In this document: in pieces, positions 11,613-24,885 of the stretch
Position numbering within the stretch: the stretch's first letter is position 1
Layout: each line of letters starts with the position of its first letter
From: Paraglomus occultum
Taxonomy: Eukaryota; Glomeromycota; Glomeromycetes; Paraglomerales; Paraglomeraceae
Assembly: GCA_910592205.1 (NCBI GenBank)
Contig: CAJVPJ010000071.1
Coordinates: 1-49,165 of the forward strand
Length of the DNA: 49,165 nt
Direction of reading: 5' to 3'
The notes under the pieces: generated by a model
The model's database searches: none
What the model was told of the DNA's origin: nothing
Seen by the model: only the letters and a program-made list of their open reading frames with translations
Program-made: the position numbers and the translations under genes

Positions 11613-13848
11613 CTAATCCAACTTGTTTGGCGGCTGACCCATATTATGCAAATGCTCGACATGAGATCTAAATGCTTCCCAGAATGTGTCCTACAGAGTT
11701 GTCAGATTATTATATTCTAGATTTTCCAGCTCAAATACAAAGTATTAGTTTCCAACTTACCTTATAGTAGTATCTAATTCCATACTCCGCACAGGTCTCT
11801 TTCACAATAGGAGCAATAAGAGGATAATGGTGCTGTGAAATTTGCGGAAACAGATGATGCACAGCCTGGAAATTGAGAGATCCAACAATTGATGTCCAGA
11901 AAGCGGAATCGTGAGCGTAATCCTGTGTTGTTATTACTTGCATTTCTGCCCAATCTGTTTGTACTAGGCCAGAGTCATCTGGGAGAGGCCTATGCATTAA
12001 GAAGTGTTAGTTGAAATGACTGTAATAAAAGTTTGTTTGCTGAATGAAAAACATTACCATTCAACTTCATCGACAACATGATTCGCCTGGAAGGAACATG
12101 CTAACCAATAAGACGCAGTGAAGTCAGCAATAACGAGTAAAGCCAAGACCTTCCATGCTGAATGGAATAACATTGGCACCAATACACGATATAGTATGAA
12201 GAATGCCTATATGTACAAACGTGACAAGAACGTTAAGCAAGTAACGTGATAACTTAACAAGCATTACGTTTGGCGCTCTTCATTTAAATCTCACCTTCCC
12301 ACCCCAAAACGCAAATGTATGCCAAGACGTCAATTGGTTGACTCTAATTCTATCATTGCTTTTATACACATACAAGATAAAGATATCCTGTATGCGTACT
12401 TTGAATGCAAGAAATCCGTAGATTAAGGGGACAAAAAGATGCTGATTCATATAATGGGAGAACCAACGTTGGCTTGGTTTTATTCTCCGAATATCAGGAT
12501 CCCCTAGGTCATAATAAGTGAAGAGCGAAATTGTTCGAGGGAATGACACCCTTTTATAAAAAAGTTGATGATCTTGTAATATGAAAAAAGTAATTACCAG
12601 TTACAATGTCAGGATCTGCATCTGTTCGTTTATAATAGAATCTAAGTTAAATTCATGACGTGATGATATTAATGGGTAATAGTTACAAGTTAATCTACCT
12701 GCTATGTTTGTATATACATGATGTCCAAGAAAATGCTGGTATTCCCATACGAGAAATGATGACCCATTTAAAAAGTCGTGAGTTGCGCCAAGCAATTTCC
12801 ATACCCACGGATTGTGAGTAACTATAAGAAAATAAAATAAAATCTTTGGTTTATACATAATGTCTTACCTTCCCAATCAACTATCAAGGATCAATATACC
12901 AGAAAGTCTCACCTGCAAAGTGTGATGCATCGTGAAGCGGATTCAATCCCACCTGTGCAGCGGCGAATCCTAATGCAATAGCCAACAGCACTTGGAGTAA
13001 TATATGATCGCTTACGAATGGAATATAATATTGAGAATAGTATGAACCAATCAATAAACCGTATATCCAGGCATAACGGATCCAGATGAATGGTGTGTTC
13101 TTCGGAGTATAAACGAGAACATATCACATAGAATACTGGTTAATAACGGTAAATGAATGATAAGAATGTGAGGGGCGGAGTGCTAGTAAACGGAATACCT
13201 TTGGATCAAGCTGGTTCTTGCGGAAATAGTCTTCTACGCGCTGCAATGTGAGAAGAATAGTGGCAACAATGTTACGAAGACACCATAGTTTTCTCTTGTT
13301 TTTCCTTCATTATATTTACAATACCTTCTTGACAGTTTTGTGAAAGTCGCTCTGGTCAGGGAAAACCGGTAATTCATTGCTTATCAGAGCTCCAATGTAA
13401 TATTTCCTATCGCGTTTAATATGTTGGAATTAGTAATTATCACAACTCAACGGATTAATCATAGAAACAGATTCCCGATCTTACTTCAAAGTGAGATCTA
13501 CTTTCCCGAGTTCATGATAGGTCTCAAAAATCTGCCAAAAAATCCGAAACGGGCTGTTCAATAAATTTAGCACACAATAACCTTTATTTCATTTAACAGA
13601 GTGCAAGCTATCGATAACTCATTCTCCTCGAAATCATCGCTATTGTTTCTGCGTACCTGAGTTGCATCTTTCCCAGCAACCATGAGGAGAATATCTTCCC
13701 CTCCGGGATGTCGATTGATGAAGTTCGTGATATCGTATACACTACCTCTGACTGCTATATATGCATCATCGGGAGTGTTATGCTTCGATAATTCTTCCCA
13801 TGTAAATGTTTTCAACAGGGAATTGTGAATATCGGGTGCCGTTATCAT
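11613..13848 (-). CDS. Delta-5 fatty acid desaturase with N-terminal cytochrome b5 domain
   Basis: ER front-end desaturase that inserts the delta-5 double bond in C20 polyunsaturated acyl chains (dihomo-gamma-linolenate to arachidonate), using electrons from its own cytochrome b5 domain. Exons: complement(11613..11690, 11761..11989, 12058..12206, 12295..12503, 12598..12621, 12699..12821, 12913..13099, 13199..13240, 13325..13406, 13485..13531, 13657..13848), 453 residues. The b5 heme motif HPGG is at 47-50. Histidine boxes are HDASH at 177-181, HFLGHH at 213-218 and QAVHH at 393-397; the Q in the third box is diagnostic of front-end desaturases. Hydrophobic segments lie at about 128-175 and 300-345. 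Similarity to the Mortierella alpina delta-5 enzyme (446 residues) runs end to end, including the WGGKAFF region and the C-terminal HLEHL-like helix. One exon is only 24 nt (ADPDIVT). Delta-5 rather than delta-6 is inferred from this resemblance. No neighbour is obviously co-regulated, but an acyl-CoA synthetase follows on the same strand. Confidence 0.93.
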
Positions 13849-15463
13849 TGGAGTATTCGTCTAGCAATTGAAATTTGAAGCAATATCGTAAAATTTGAAC
13901 TAGCAAATTGAGTACGATTGTTTATAAGTTAGGGCGTCGGTTAACGGATTGTAAAATCGATTATCAGCAAAAGTTTGATCATCAATATCTACCTATCTTG
14001 CTCAAATAAATGTAGCAGTGACTGATCCCCCAAATAGCAAATTCAATCCATCTTCTCAACTCATTATATACCATTTACCACAATACATTTTTTCGTTTAA
14101 CAACACAATAGATATTACTTGCACATGGATCAGTCGTGTCTCTTTGTTGCACAGAATGCAACATATATATGCACGTTACTGCCCAATTAAGCATGGTGCG
14201 TAGGACAATGTTGGGGATAATGGTGGAATGGGGGCGAATAGGAGTATTGTTGATTAATGAATAGGGGAACAAGATCTATGATAATATCGATTCATCATCG
14301 CATAACATTATGATTGTTATCGCTATATTAGCATTCTTGTGATGTTGATATTGTTGTGATGTTTTGTATAATAAACTCAATTCTACGAGACAACAAGCGA
14401 TGCACAAAACTGTTGTGTGTCGATCTCTAAGGTTGACATTCATTAATTTTTACGATCGGTCAGTGCTAACTTGATAAATAGTATAGTGTTACTATATCAG
14501 GACCAATCAAATTGACGAAAGAGCCCCATTGAAGACGTTCACATTGTCTACAACCTTAATATTAATATTAACTTTAATTAAAAAATTAAATTCATTATAA
14601 CACCAATGAGTGAAGACAAATATAATTTTCTGTAAAGGAATACCTAACACCGTTATGACAGCGAACATTCTAATCGCCTCAATGGTGTTTGTCTAATCAC
14701 CGCAAACAACACCCTTTGGTCTGTTGTCATTTGCTGTCAGGATACAAACGCATCTGATAATGGTAATAATGCTTCATTGCTCCTTCTAAGACAGACAAGA
14801 TGAGTGTAACAAGTCTCTGTATCAGATGGCGATATCTTTATCTAGTACCATTTTAGTAAGCCGCTTGGTTCCCTCTCAGATCTCGAATCTAAATTTGATG
14901 CCAATCGGCACAACGGCTGCTAAAAATTGCCTTCTTAGTATGCTTGGATCAGTTGCAAGCGGGAATTTGTAAGAGAATTCAGATATGAAGACATAATCAT
15001 TAACACGCTTTAATTCTCAGAATGCTGATATATAAAGCGTAACCAGAATGAGTTGCTGACTTCGAAAATAAAACTATCCTGTTGGAAACCTAGTGCCCTG
15101 TAACAAGAGAACAAGAACAATAATAATACACATAATTACACTTATACGCTACTTACGCCACCACAGCTCCCTTGGGTTTAGAGTGGTTTATCTGAAGACT
15201 TTTGCAAAGTAATTATTAACAGCTCCAACCCCCTAATTACTGCACGTTGTATATCCTTTAATCACATTAGCACTCATCCACTAGTCTCGAAATCGAACTT
15301 TACGGCATATGGGGACTTTGCATGTGATTCTCGAAATTGATGAGAATGTATCTTTGTCACAATTAAAAAATTAAACGAAACCGCAAGAAGATGAATGTTC
15401 TGTATTCTATATATCTTAAATTAAAAGATCCAATACATAACTACATTATTTATAAAATAATCA
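13849..15463. other. Intergenic region between desaturase and acyl-CoA synthetase
   Basis: Holds the desaturase 5' flank and the synthetase 3' flank. A 'ttaggg' word lies at 13929-13934, about 80 bp upstream of the desaturase start, but a single copy proves nothing. No further gene, RNA or repeat recognised. Confidence 0.45.
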
Positions 15464-18400
15464 TTATAGTTTGGCCTTGAGTCTCTGCGATTCATCAAAT
15501 TCATTATATAAGCGATCTATTTCCTTTCTATAGAACTGCGAAGCTTGGTGTCGCTTCAATTTAAGACTAAGAAATAAGGTTTCCAAAATATTGTACAACA
15601 TAGAGATTAGTTAACCTTAATCAGACATGAAAAATCAGTGGAAAACAACTTACGTCGGAGTCAATAATTCATTCTCAACCGAAAATGGCACGTGAGTAAG
15701 GTGGATGACTTTCACAAACTCGAATCTATAGTAAAAGTGTATTAGTCAATAGAGCGCATAACCATGTGAAATCTCGATATTTAATACTCTTAATTCTACG
15801 TGCACATATACTCACCCTCTCAATTGGGCTGCTTTTCCAACTTGATCCAATTCCTTCAAAAATTCCCTCTTCACTATCGGATCGTCCATCAATTTTTGCA
15901 ACTCTTGTTCGTCCCCAAGTTGTACATCCCTGTTTGTTATCTTATTGACCCATGGGATAAACATCTCAGGGTCAGGAACAACGATTGCAACAAGATAGTT
16001 ACGAAGCGAGTCACCATGGACAAATATTTGAAGTACAAGAGGAGAGTTAACATAAACATTCTCAAGCTAAAATAATAAGAGAAAAACCGTCTGTTATTAG
16101 CATTAGAGGCAAATAGGTAAACAATCCGTATATTTAAAAATAGCATTGACATCCAACTTACCTTCTCGGGAGCAATGTATTCACCTTGTGACAATTTGAA
16201 TATATTCTTTTTGCGATCGATAATAGTAAAAGCACCTAACAGTATGCAAACCATAAAATGTAACATTGATTACTTTTGGATTCAACTCCTTCATCATGTC
16301 TTTCTCATCGTGCGTCTGTTGGCGCGCGATAACTTGTTTTTTTTTGCCCATTCCCAGAAATAAACTTTTCCTATAATCGAACCTCGTTCATCAACATATG
16401 CAATATCGCCCGTATACAGCCATCCTTCAGAATCAATCGTTGCCTTTGTATTTTCGGGATCCTTATGGTATCCAAGACACACATTCGGACCACGAAGACA
16501 CAATTCTCCTCGTGGAAAAGGTTTATCAATAGACAAGTAATTCATTTCGGGAACATCTACAAGCTTAAGCTCAACACTTGATGGACAGAGCACAAACAGT
16601 AATTTAAGGCGGGAGAGAATAAATAGGGCATAAAAAAAGCAATGTTGCGGGATAAGGAGGAGTTGAACAATAAACAATAAGTATAGTGATGATACTTACC
16701 AAACACATGGTCCGCCAACATGCCCTGCCTTATTTTCGCCTTGTCTAGTCAATGTCGCAGCAGCTACTCCTTCCGTTTGGCCATATCCTAAACATTTTAA
16801 CATCAAATAAGCTCAATATGTCTTTCCTAGATTCTTTCTTGCTTCACTTTATTTACAAACCTTCAGCAATATCGCAGACAAAAGCAATTCTCAAAAACTG
16901 CAACACATCTGAAGCAATCGGTGCTGAACCTGTTATAATGCATCTCACTCTTCCTCCTAAAAGCTGTCTAACCTTCCTAAATATCAATGTATCCCAAAAC
17001 GCATGGGTATATCCCTGTCCTTCTGCTAATCGCTGAAATTTTACTTCAATAGCCTTTCTCGCCAACGCGCCTTTCAAACCGGGAGCTTCCACCGTCGCTT
17101 GTTGTAGTTTGCCATATATGCGTGTGAGCAAACGCGGCACCGAAGGAAAAAGTGTTGGCCGGAGGCAAGCTATGTCATCAACCAGCGCTAGAATGTCACC
17201 GTGGAAATAGCCTATGCTAGCTCCAGCAGTAGTAACACATATTTCTGCTACTCGACCAAACACGTGAGCAAACTTGAAGCGGTAGATATTAAGGAAGAAA
17301 GATATATATGCATATATGTATATATTTATATTATATTACAAAAGTCGGCTCAACGGGTAGCTAGACAAATTTTAATGAACTTACCGGTAGATATGAGATA
17401 AGAATCTGTAGAAATCAGAAATATATCAGTGAGCAATTTAACAGTTCAAAACTTATAACCCACTGTACTTACATCATCTTGGCGTGCAGGCCACGTTCCT
17501 AAGGCTCCCGCGCAGGCAGCAGTCATGTTTTCATGGCTTAACAAAGCGCCTTTTGGCACTCCCGTAGTTCCGGACGTGTAGCAAATACAAGCAAGATCAT
17601 TTGGAGATGGCTTAAGATGTTCCCTTGGATGTTTCTTCCCTAGTCCTTCGACTTCCGCAAAATCCACCAAAAGAATTCCCTTTTCGGCTGCCCATTCTTT
17701 CAGTACTTTTCCTGCAGAGACATCAGAATTCGTGACAGAAGGTTCGGATAAAGGGTCCATGGAGATTATGACCTTGAGACCAGGTGATTTATGGGATACG
17801 CGAAGAATATTCTGGATGCGATTTTCGGCAGCAACAACGATTGCAATGTCGGCATGGTTGAAGATGTACCCAACAGTTTCTGAATTTTCCGAAGATAGAC
17901 CGTGAGTAATGACTAATGGAGAAGCATGATAAGAAAAGTTGTAAGTAGAGAAATACCTGGACCAAGAGTGTCGTACAGAGGGACGGTAATCAAGTTTTGC
18001 ATTGCGCAAGCCTACGTGGGTAATAGTTAGTCTATTAGTATAATCGTTTTTAAAGCAACTATACCGCCTTCAAATCCGTCGTTCCCTACCTTGTCAGTAA
18101 TAAACCATTCTTCGAAATGAATACGAGATTAGTTAATTAGTTATCATCCACACTATAGTATATTCCAGCATCTTTTTTTAGAACATTTATAGAAAAAATT
18201 CCCATTCTCACCTGGGCGGTTGTTAGAATAAATCCCAACAGTCCATTGACCTACTTTAGAATTCTTCACCTCGTTTTCATTCAAATACACTAACCCAGCC
18301 GCTAGGTTATTGGCACGATTTGCAACTTCATCGTAGGTCTGCCAGACATACTCGCCATACTTGCCAGTTATTTTATTGAACTGACGATGACCGATACATG

Positions 18401-18799
18401 GTTTGTCTCTTGATATGCTGAGACCTGATGCGAAGCAAACAGTTTTCAATGACAATGTGGACAGGAGGTTTGATTCCAAGTATGAATTGGTAATTTACCG
18501 TGTAGAAAAATATCGTAAAGTGTTGTCACGCCCGGTCTGTGAATTTGTAAAAGAATGTGTTAACTGTGATGCAACAAATCTGTTTTATGTCGTCAGATGG
18601 TTTACCTGAAAGTCTTAACAATAGTATCAGGACTGTCGACATTGCGATAAATTCCTTTTCGCCAACAATAAAATATTATGTAAATATGGTTGTTTGATCA
18701 CATTCTTTATCCTCATTCGATTCCCCACTAACCAGTTTGTCCTGGCTTGCGTGTATTAGGCAGTTCAATGCTATACTTGATTGGCACTGGAGCAGACAT
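15464..18799 (-). CDS. Long-chain acyl-CoA synthetase with C-terminal AKL (peroxisomal)
   Basis: Activates long-chain fatty acids to acyl-CoA with ATP and CoA through an acyl-adenylate. Exons: complement(15464..15566, 15654..15725, 15816..16066, 16162..16235, 16383..16576, 16700..16787, 16861..17272, 17385..17405, 17473..17879, 17957..18011, 18090..18109, 18212..18424, 18499..18536, 18606..18654, 18733..18799), 687 residues, the usual size for eukaryotic LACS/Faa proteins. The ATP-binding loop YTSGTTGVPKG is at 248-258. Later come GWLYTGDIAYVDERG and the fatty-acyl signature DRKKNIFKLSQGEYIAPEK (about 528-546). Two exons are tiny (20 nt, EWFITDK; 21 nt, ILISYLP), yet each restores a conserved motif. 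The protein ends ...QRLKAKL; AKL fits the peroxisomal targeting signal type 1 pattern, so a role in peroxisomal beta-oxidation is inferred. The start MSAPVPIKY is the only ATG giving the conserved N-terminal ELPNTRKPGQTG. Confidence 0.95.
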
Positions 18800-19856
18800 T
18801 CCCAATGTTATTGTACGTTAAGGCGGTAAGCAGAGACGATTCGAATATACGAGATCGGCGTACTGCAAAAAAATCAGTGAAAGTACGCGTAACACACAGA
18901 TCCTGCCGATCATTTCAAATCTAAAACATCAGTTGATAGTTGGTTGTCAGTGTTGTACAAAGAGATTTTACAAAAGCCCAGATATGGAAGCATGTTTTTT
19001 GCTGTTGAATATCAATTGTAGATAGAAAATCACGTCACTACAGTTTTTTTTGATGCGCAACACATTAGGCAAAAGTTTACAGACGTTTTTCTATAGTTAA
19101 CTTAAAAACGGGATTAAAACGTATAATTATTTAGAATGACCGATGCGAGTTAAATAGTGTGACAGCACATTAAATGAACAGAACGTTCCTATTGATCGGA
19201 AAGATCCGAAAATGCAATACTCGAATTCTAAGTGAAACTTTAACGGATATCGTGAACGATCAACTCAAACAGGAAGACAAGACGGGCGGAACCCATTATT
19301 TATTACCGAGGTTGAAAGTCCTTTTGCTATCAAGATTAGTAACTTGTCTAACTATAAATTACGATTACAACAAAATCGAAAACGTACGCATTCAAAATAG
19401 GAATCCAGTCCTACTTGGACTTATATTTAGCGAGGGAGCAACGAGCTACATCTCAAGGTAGGCCCTTCCACATTAGCTGGTATAGCAGTAACGAAGATAA
19501 CCTTTTTGGAAAAAATATGGTGGCTAGCGCTAATACTGCAAAAATTTTGCTAACTAGCTCAAGTTACTGATATTTAATCGCATAGCAACACACTGACATT
19601 GTACTGTCGCGGTTAAATTCTCACAACTTGTTTTTCTACGCTTGAAAAATCTTTACCTTCCAATTCTCTAATAGACCTCTAACATCTTGTTTGTGTGGCA
19701 ATCACATAATAATAAGCATAATGCAGGGTTTTCCTTAGATTGATTCACAAATCTATACGTTTTAATACACACTCCATGTGATCGAGAACCAGTATTATGT
19801 GCGCTAACAAAGGGGTTGACTATTCCTTGAAATTTTACTATTTGAGTTATCAACAT
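18800..19856. other. Intergenic region between acyl-CoA synthetase and Gemin5-like gene
   Basis: Contains the synthetase 5' flank. A 95-codon plus-strand ORF (19174-19461) starts with ATG but has no recognisable domain and no family that I know; it may be spurious. No RNA gene or repeat recognised. Confidence 0.45.
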
Positions 19857-22800
19857 CTATAGTGATCGCGTTTTCCCAGAGACTTCTTGCTCTTGTTTAT
19901 ATCTTGTTAAACGCTCTTCAGCTGAAGAGTCGCCAAGTAAAAGTGCAAGTGACGCTGACATGCATAATCCAGATACGTCACCCGCTCTTGCAACAGCATT
20001 AAGCGCATTGGGGATGGCCGCTGGCTTTTGTGAAGCTATATAGCTACCAGAAATGTTAAGTGTCACAATGGATAATTTGTTGGTTGTGTAAATCAGAAAT
20101 AGTAGAATCACAAAGAATACAAACCACATTGCAGCCTGTTCATATGAAGGTTCCTTCTCCAATTGTAATGCCCAGTCCGAATGTAAATCAAATATTATTG
20201 GGTCATCTTGGGGAAGGCGTATCTTTGCTAGAGTTAGGGCCTCCCTAATGATTAATAATCCGTTTATCATTCACAATGCCAGCTGACATAAGGATAATTA
20301 TGCTTTGAAATTTTACCTGTACATGTCAGCTTGTTTGTACACGTTGATGGCCTCATATATTTCGCCACATGCTATCAAGCACATTACCGCAGCATGGTGC
20401 TCACCTTTGACCGAGAGTTTTTGCGCTTGTTTTTGCAGAAGTGATTGCCATACATCCCTGCCAGCTGGGGATAAAATTGATTCAGTTTAATGTTCAACAA
20501 TTGGATGAATTAAACTATACACAGTGACCGTTTTCGTAAACCATACCGAGAGGACTCAAGGCAAGTATAATCCAATCCTGCGATGATAATCCTTCATTCT
20601 TATCCAAACGTTCAATCAAAGCTGGGATATTGTTTAACCAAAGATCAAGAGGAAGACTGCGATTGATTTCCAGACCACCAATTGACATTGATAGTCCCAA
20701 TGTATTGTTGGCTGAAACTAAAATCGGGCCTTTTATGAGAATCAACAACTCTCTGTAACATGAAATCCTTGCATATCCTAACCTTCTTCTGTAACTAGTC
20801 TTTTGACATCTTTTTTGTCTCCAGCAACCAAATCAGTGAAATATGATCTCTTCTCTTCTTTTCTGTTTTCTGCACCTTCATTCTCCATTATTTTCTCCCC
20901 TTCTTTTGTTTTTCCTTTCCCTCTTGCCTTGTCTGGTCCGTTTTCATTCCACACAGCTAAGGCTTTTTCAATATCTCCATTATATATATTTTTTGATAAT
21001 TCAAATATGTCTTTCTGTATTTTTTTTTCTTGATACTCCTAGAGAACTTGATGGGAACAAGTTCACTTTTTTCTGTCTCTTATGACGAGACTCATTTTTC
21101 TTAGTAGTAGCTTCTCTCTTTGCTGGTGATTTCAACGTTGGTGGCGCAGGTGTTATTGATGTTTCCGCAGGAGAGAAAGTAGCCTGTGCTGGAGTAGAGC
21201 TTTTTTCTATAATGCAGTGAATAAATGCTAATAATTAAATTGTGAACACCTTGTAAATGTTATAGTCATAGTGATACTGACCTGATATCTCAGTATAGGG
21301 GTGTTCAGATGGCTTCCAAGCAAAGCACATTTGATCATCTCCACCAGTAAAAACCAAATCTTCATCAATTGGACTCCATGCACAACTGAATAGCCGTCCC
21401 TGATGGTATCCTCTGAATATTGATACAGGCAAAGCTGTTGTAATATCCCACACCTAACAAAAGTATCTTTTAGTTGATGAATTAACAACTTTTTGCTTGA
21501 TTCATTTTTGGGAAGGTATGTTCATCAAATAGTAATATTTATGAATACTGAATCAATACAATAGCTGTTCCGTCAAAAGATGAGGATAGAAGTTTGGAGG
21601 TGTGTGACCATGCAAGGCCAGAAATGCCTCTTTTGTGGGACTTGAGTACAAGCGCTGGTGATGAAGTGGGGATTGAGACTGCAGCAGCAAAAGTTAATAA
21701 GCTTCGGGACACAATACAACTAGAACAATGTGTATCAATCCTGCTTACTTGTTGAGTGTAATTTATCCAAATCAAATAAGTCATGAATAGCAATCTTCCC
21801 ATCATCAGCTCCGGAGGCTAGTATAGGACCTCTAAAGTTTGATGTTCCAGGAACTGTATGACAAAGCTAGGTGAGTTATTATGAACAAGTAATCCGTTCA
21901 ACAAACTCCTGTCCATACCATTATCACACCAACATATTCGGTTGACTGTCTGTCGATGTCCATTAAATTGATATATCATCCTAAATGAAGGCAATTCAAA
22001 TACTTGAATAGTACCATTTGTATTCCCCATTGCAATGAATTTGCCTTTAGGATGGATTGACACCTCACTCCGTTTCGGTAACTCTGTCGGGTTACTCTAT
22101 CATCAAGACCTAGTAGTAAAAATCATATTCTCTCCAAAAAGCATCGCATGCTTGATTTTTCATACTATTCAGTAGCAAACCTTTAAAGTCTCTGTCCACT
22201 CTGCATTTGCTTCTTCAATAATTTCCCTCAAATCTACGGATGCTTTAATTGCTTTTTTCAAATCACTCATCAGACAAACACCATCTGCACCGACACTAAA
22301 TATAACCATATCTCCGGGTTCACTTCCTTTCGATCTTCTCTCTTCCTTCTTCCCCCTATTAGATCCTTCTCCATCCAACTCTCCATCCTCCTCCATTTCA
22401 TCTTCAGCTCTTCCTACACCAGTTTCCCTCTCAATCCACTTTTTCTCTCCCCATTGAATAGCATAAACTTTTCCTCTATGGTGACTCTTAAACAATTTAT
22501 GTTTCTCGTTATAGACATCAAACACGCCAACTGAGCCCATGTCAGTTCCAAAAGCAAGAACACCTTCTTGAGTAGGATGCCATTTCAGACTAGTTATCTT
22601 GCCTTTGAGTCCTTTCCATAACATTATGGAACTAAACAAATCGGACGGGTGTGAGTAATTCCAAACGCGAATGGTGTTATCTCCTAGAGCAATTGCTAGC
22701 TTAGTGGGGTCGGGGACGGAGACATCAAGTTCGTAGACATAACTGCCTAGGCAAAGAATAGACTGGTGAGGTCGGTGCGTTTGAAGATGCCATATTATTA

Positions 22801-24411
22801 ACTATAGGGTCAAATAAAAATATGGTAAAAAAATTAGAGTCAAGCAGGACAAGGCATTGTCAAAGTGATTGTAAAGAGAAACGATCGAAACTACAAATGC
22901 GAGTCTAGAATTGACTTAGCATCGTGCGAGAAAATATTTCACTTCTATTCAATGTCATGGCTTGTCAAAAAGCTCAACTCAACAATTCACCTGTCTATCC
23001 ATAGAAATAGTCACGGCTCGTGTCCCGCATGGATAAGCAACAATTGCAAATACGCTTCTATTATGTCCACCAACAAAACTTAGACTTGACGAATTGCTAG
23101 CATCAACATCCCATTCATATAAATAACCCCTACAATAGTATAATGCAAAGTTCCGTTAAAACCCGATGCGGTCTGATTTCTTCCTCCCTAAAAGGTTAAA
23201 ACTATATACAAGTGTATCTGCCCCTGACTTACATGTATGAACTCGTAATAATTTTCCAACTTCCCGGAACCCACACCGATGCAAGCCACAAACGATTTTT
23301 TTGCTGTTCAGTTAATCGTTGTTTGGGTTTAGGAAGTTCAATCAACCGAACGGTCCTCTCTTCAGGCACATTCCAAATGCGTACTGTTCTGTCTTTTGAG
23401 CCGGAAATGAGATAAGTAAAAGATGAAGGGTTGCAAGGCGTGCACATTGCAGACGTAGATGTAGGACTAGCTTTAAGTTAATGTAAATGTGAGTTACGCG
23501 CCAAAAGAATAAATGTTAAAGAGATGTGCCAGATCGAATGGCAAAATAATACCTTGCTGCCATGATAAACTTTGAATTTCACTATCATGACCCTGTAATT
23601 GGTAGAGAATTTGGTTTTGGAGACTTGAATCATATTTTAGAATAACAATCGATCCATTCTGATATCTTTGGTGTAATAATGTAAACGATTTCATTACGCA
23701 CAATATTAAAAATTGTTATAGAGAGAATCAGGGGCAACATTACGCGTTTCGTACCCAATTGCTACTACGTCCTTAACGGTTGGTGAGGCTGCTATACAAT
23801 AGACTGGTGACGCTACTATGACTGATATGGAATATTTGTTTGTCTTTGTGTCCCATGCTACTATTTCTCCAGATTTGTCTCCTGCGTTGAAGCCGGGTAA
23901 ATCAATGATTTTTCATGAGTGTCTAGAAGAGCAAAGTGACAAGAGCTACTGACAGAACTATACCGGCTATAACAAACTCTTTATTTGTAGTCCAGGCAAG
24001 CGAAAGCACTTCATTCTAGACAATGAACAGGTAAATCTGTTTAATAAGAGTCACATCGAACCACTAAAAAAACGACAATTAATCACCTCTTACTACAACC
24101 TTGAACCCACTGACGTATCCAACTTGCTTCCGCGTCTCTACTTCCCAGCACCTAATAGTATTGTCACTCCCCCCGCTAGCGCAATATCTCTCAGACAGCT
24201 CTACCGCGTTTATTCTATCTCCATGTCCTGCGAGACAGCCGATATATTCGAACGTATCTGAATGCAAAAGAATTACTAAATCACGACTGGCATAGGCTAG
24301 GATAGGTGGAGAGACAGAAATAGCCTTAGGGGCGTTCCAGTTTGGGGAAGGTGGAAAGAGGCGAGTGTGAAGCTTTGGTGTAGGTGTTGAAGCGGAGGGC
24401 TGGACTGGCAT
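19857..24411 (-). CDS. GEMIN5: Gemin5-like WD40/TPR protein (SMN-complex RNA-recognition subunit)
   Basis: In animals Gemin5 recognises the Sm site and cap of pre-snRNAs through its WD40 domains and hands them to the SMN complex. Exons: complement(19857..20043, 20125..20244, 20317..20464, 20547..20717, 20783..21014, 21067..21206, 21282..21453, 21560..21678, 21749..21829, 21919..22096, 22181..22801, 22991..23129, 23233..23470, 23553..23665, 23755..23881, 23964..24015, 24100..24411), 1049 residues. Residues about 1-717 are WD40 repeats. The N-terminus LFPPSPNW keeps the tryptophan of the human cap-binding pocket, and NRLWLASVW matches the region with the second one. SCAWSPIDEDLVFTGGDDQM is close to the last human repeat. 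A basic linker (718-764) leads to a helical TPR-like domain with REALTLAKIRLPQDDP, typical of Gemin5. The human C-terminal third (RNA-binding) is absent. The exon 1 donor is ambiguous (24099 or six bases later); WD-repeat spacing favours 24099. The intron after 21067 is only 52 nt. Confidence 0.88.
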
Positions 24412-24694
24412 TATCAGTTTTAGCTATTGATGCGTTTCTAGCATGTCTTTTTTAATATTTTTGCTGATCATCCAGTAGGACCCGTTGAATTCGCTCGTGA
24501 CCTTTAGTATAATTTTCTATTCGTCTAAGATTTTCCCAGTAAACCACGTTTATTTTAAAGCGTGTAAACGTGTCATTATTATGACAGTGCGGTGCTCATC
24601 ATATTACGATGTTGACATTGTCAACTGGAACTTTACGAGTTTATTTATAATTTATTACAAGACTCGTCTATTCTCATGTACGCGAATGCGTATT

Positions 24695-24815
24695 TACGTA
24701 TGTATGTACTGTATGTACTGTATGTATATATGTATATATGTATTTACGTATGTATGTATGTATATATGTGTGTATATGTATGTATCTACGCATGTATATA
24801 TTTATATATGTAAGT
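24695..24815. repeat. TATG/TATA-rich microsatellite
   Basis: Imperfect tandem 'tatg', 'tatgtac' and 'tatata' units over about 120 bp. Purely simple sequence with no coding potential. Confidence 0.8.
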
Positions 24816-24885
24816 ATGATATAATATATAAGAAATATATGTCACAAGAAAACTTTAAATACAACAATTATAATCAAAAAAGTAA

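Noticed and set aside
19174-19461. 95-codon plus-strand ORF upstream of the acyl-CoA synthetase
   Set aside because: Starts with ATG but no family, motif or splice partners; could be chance.
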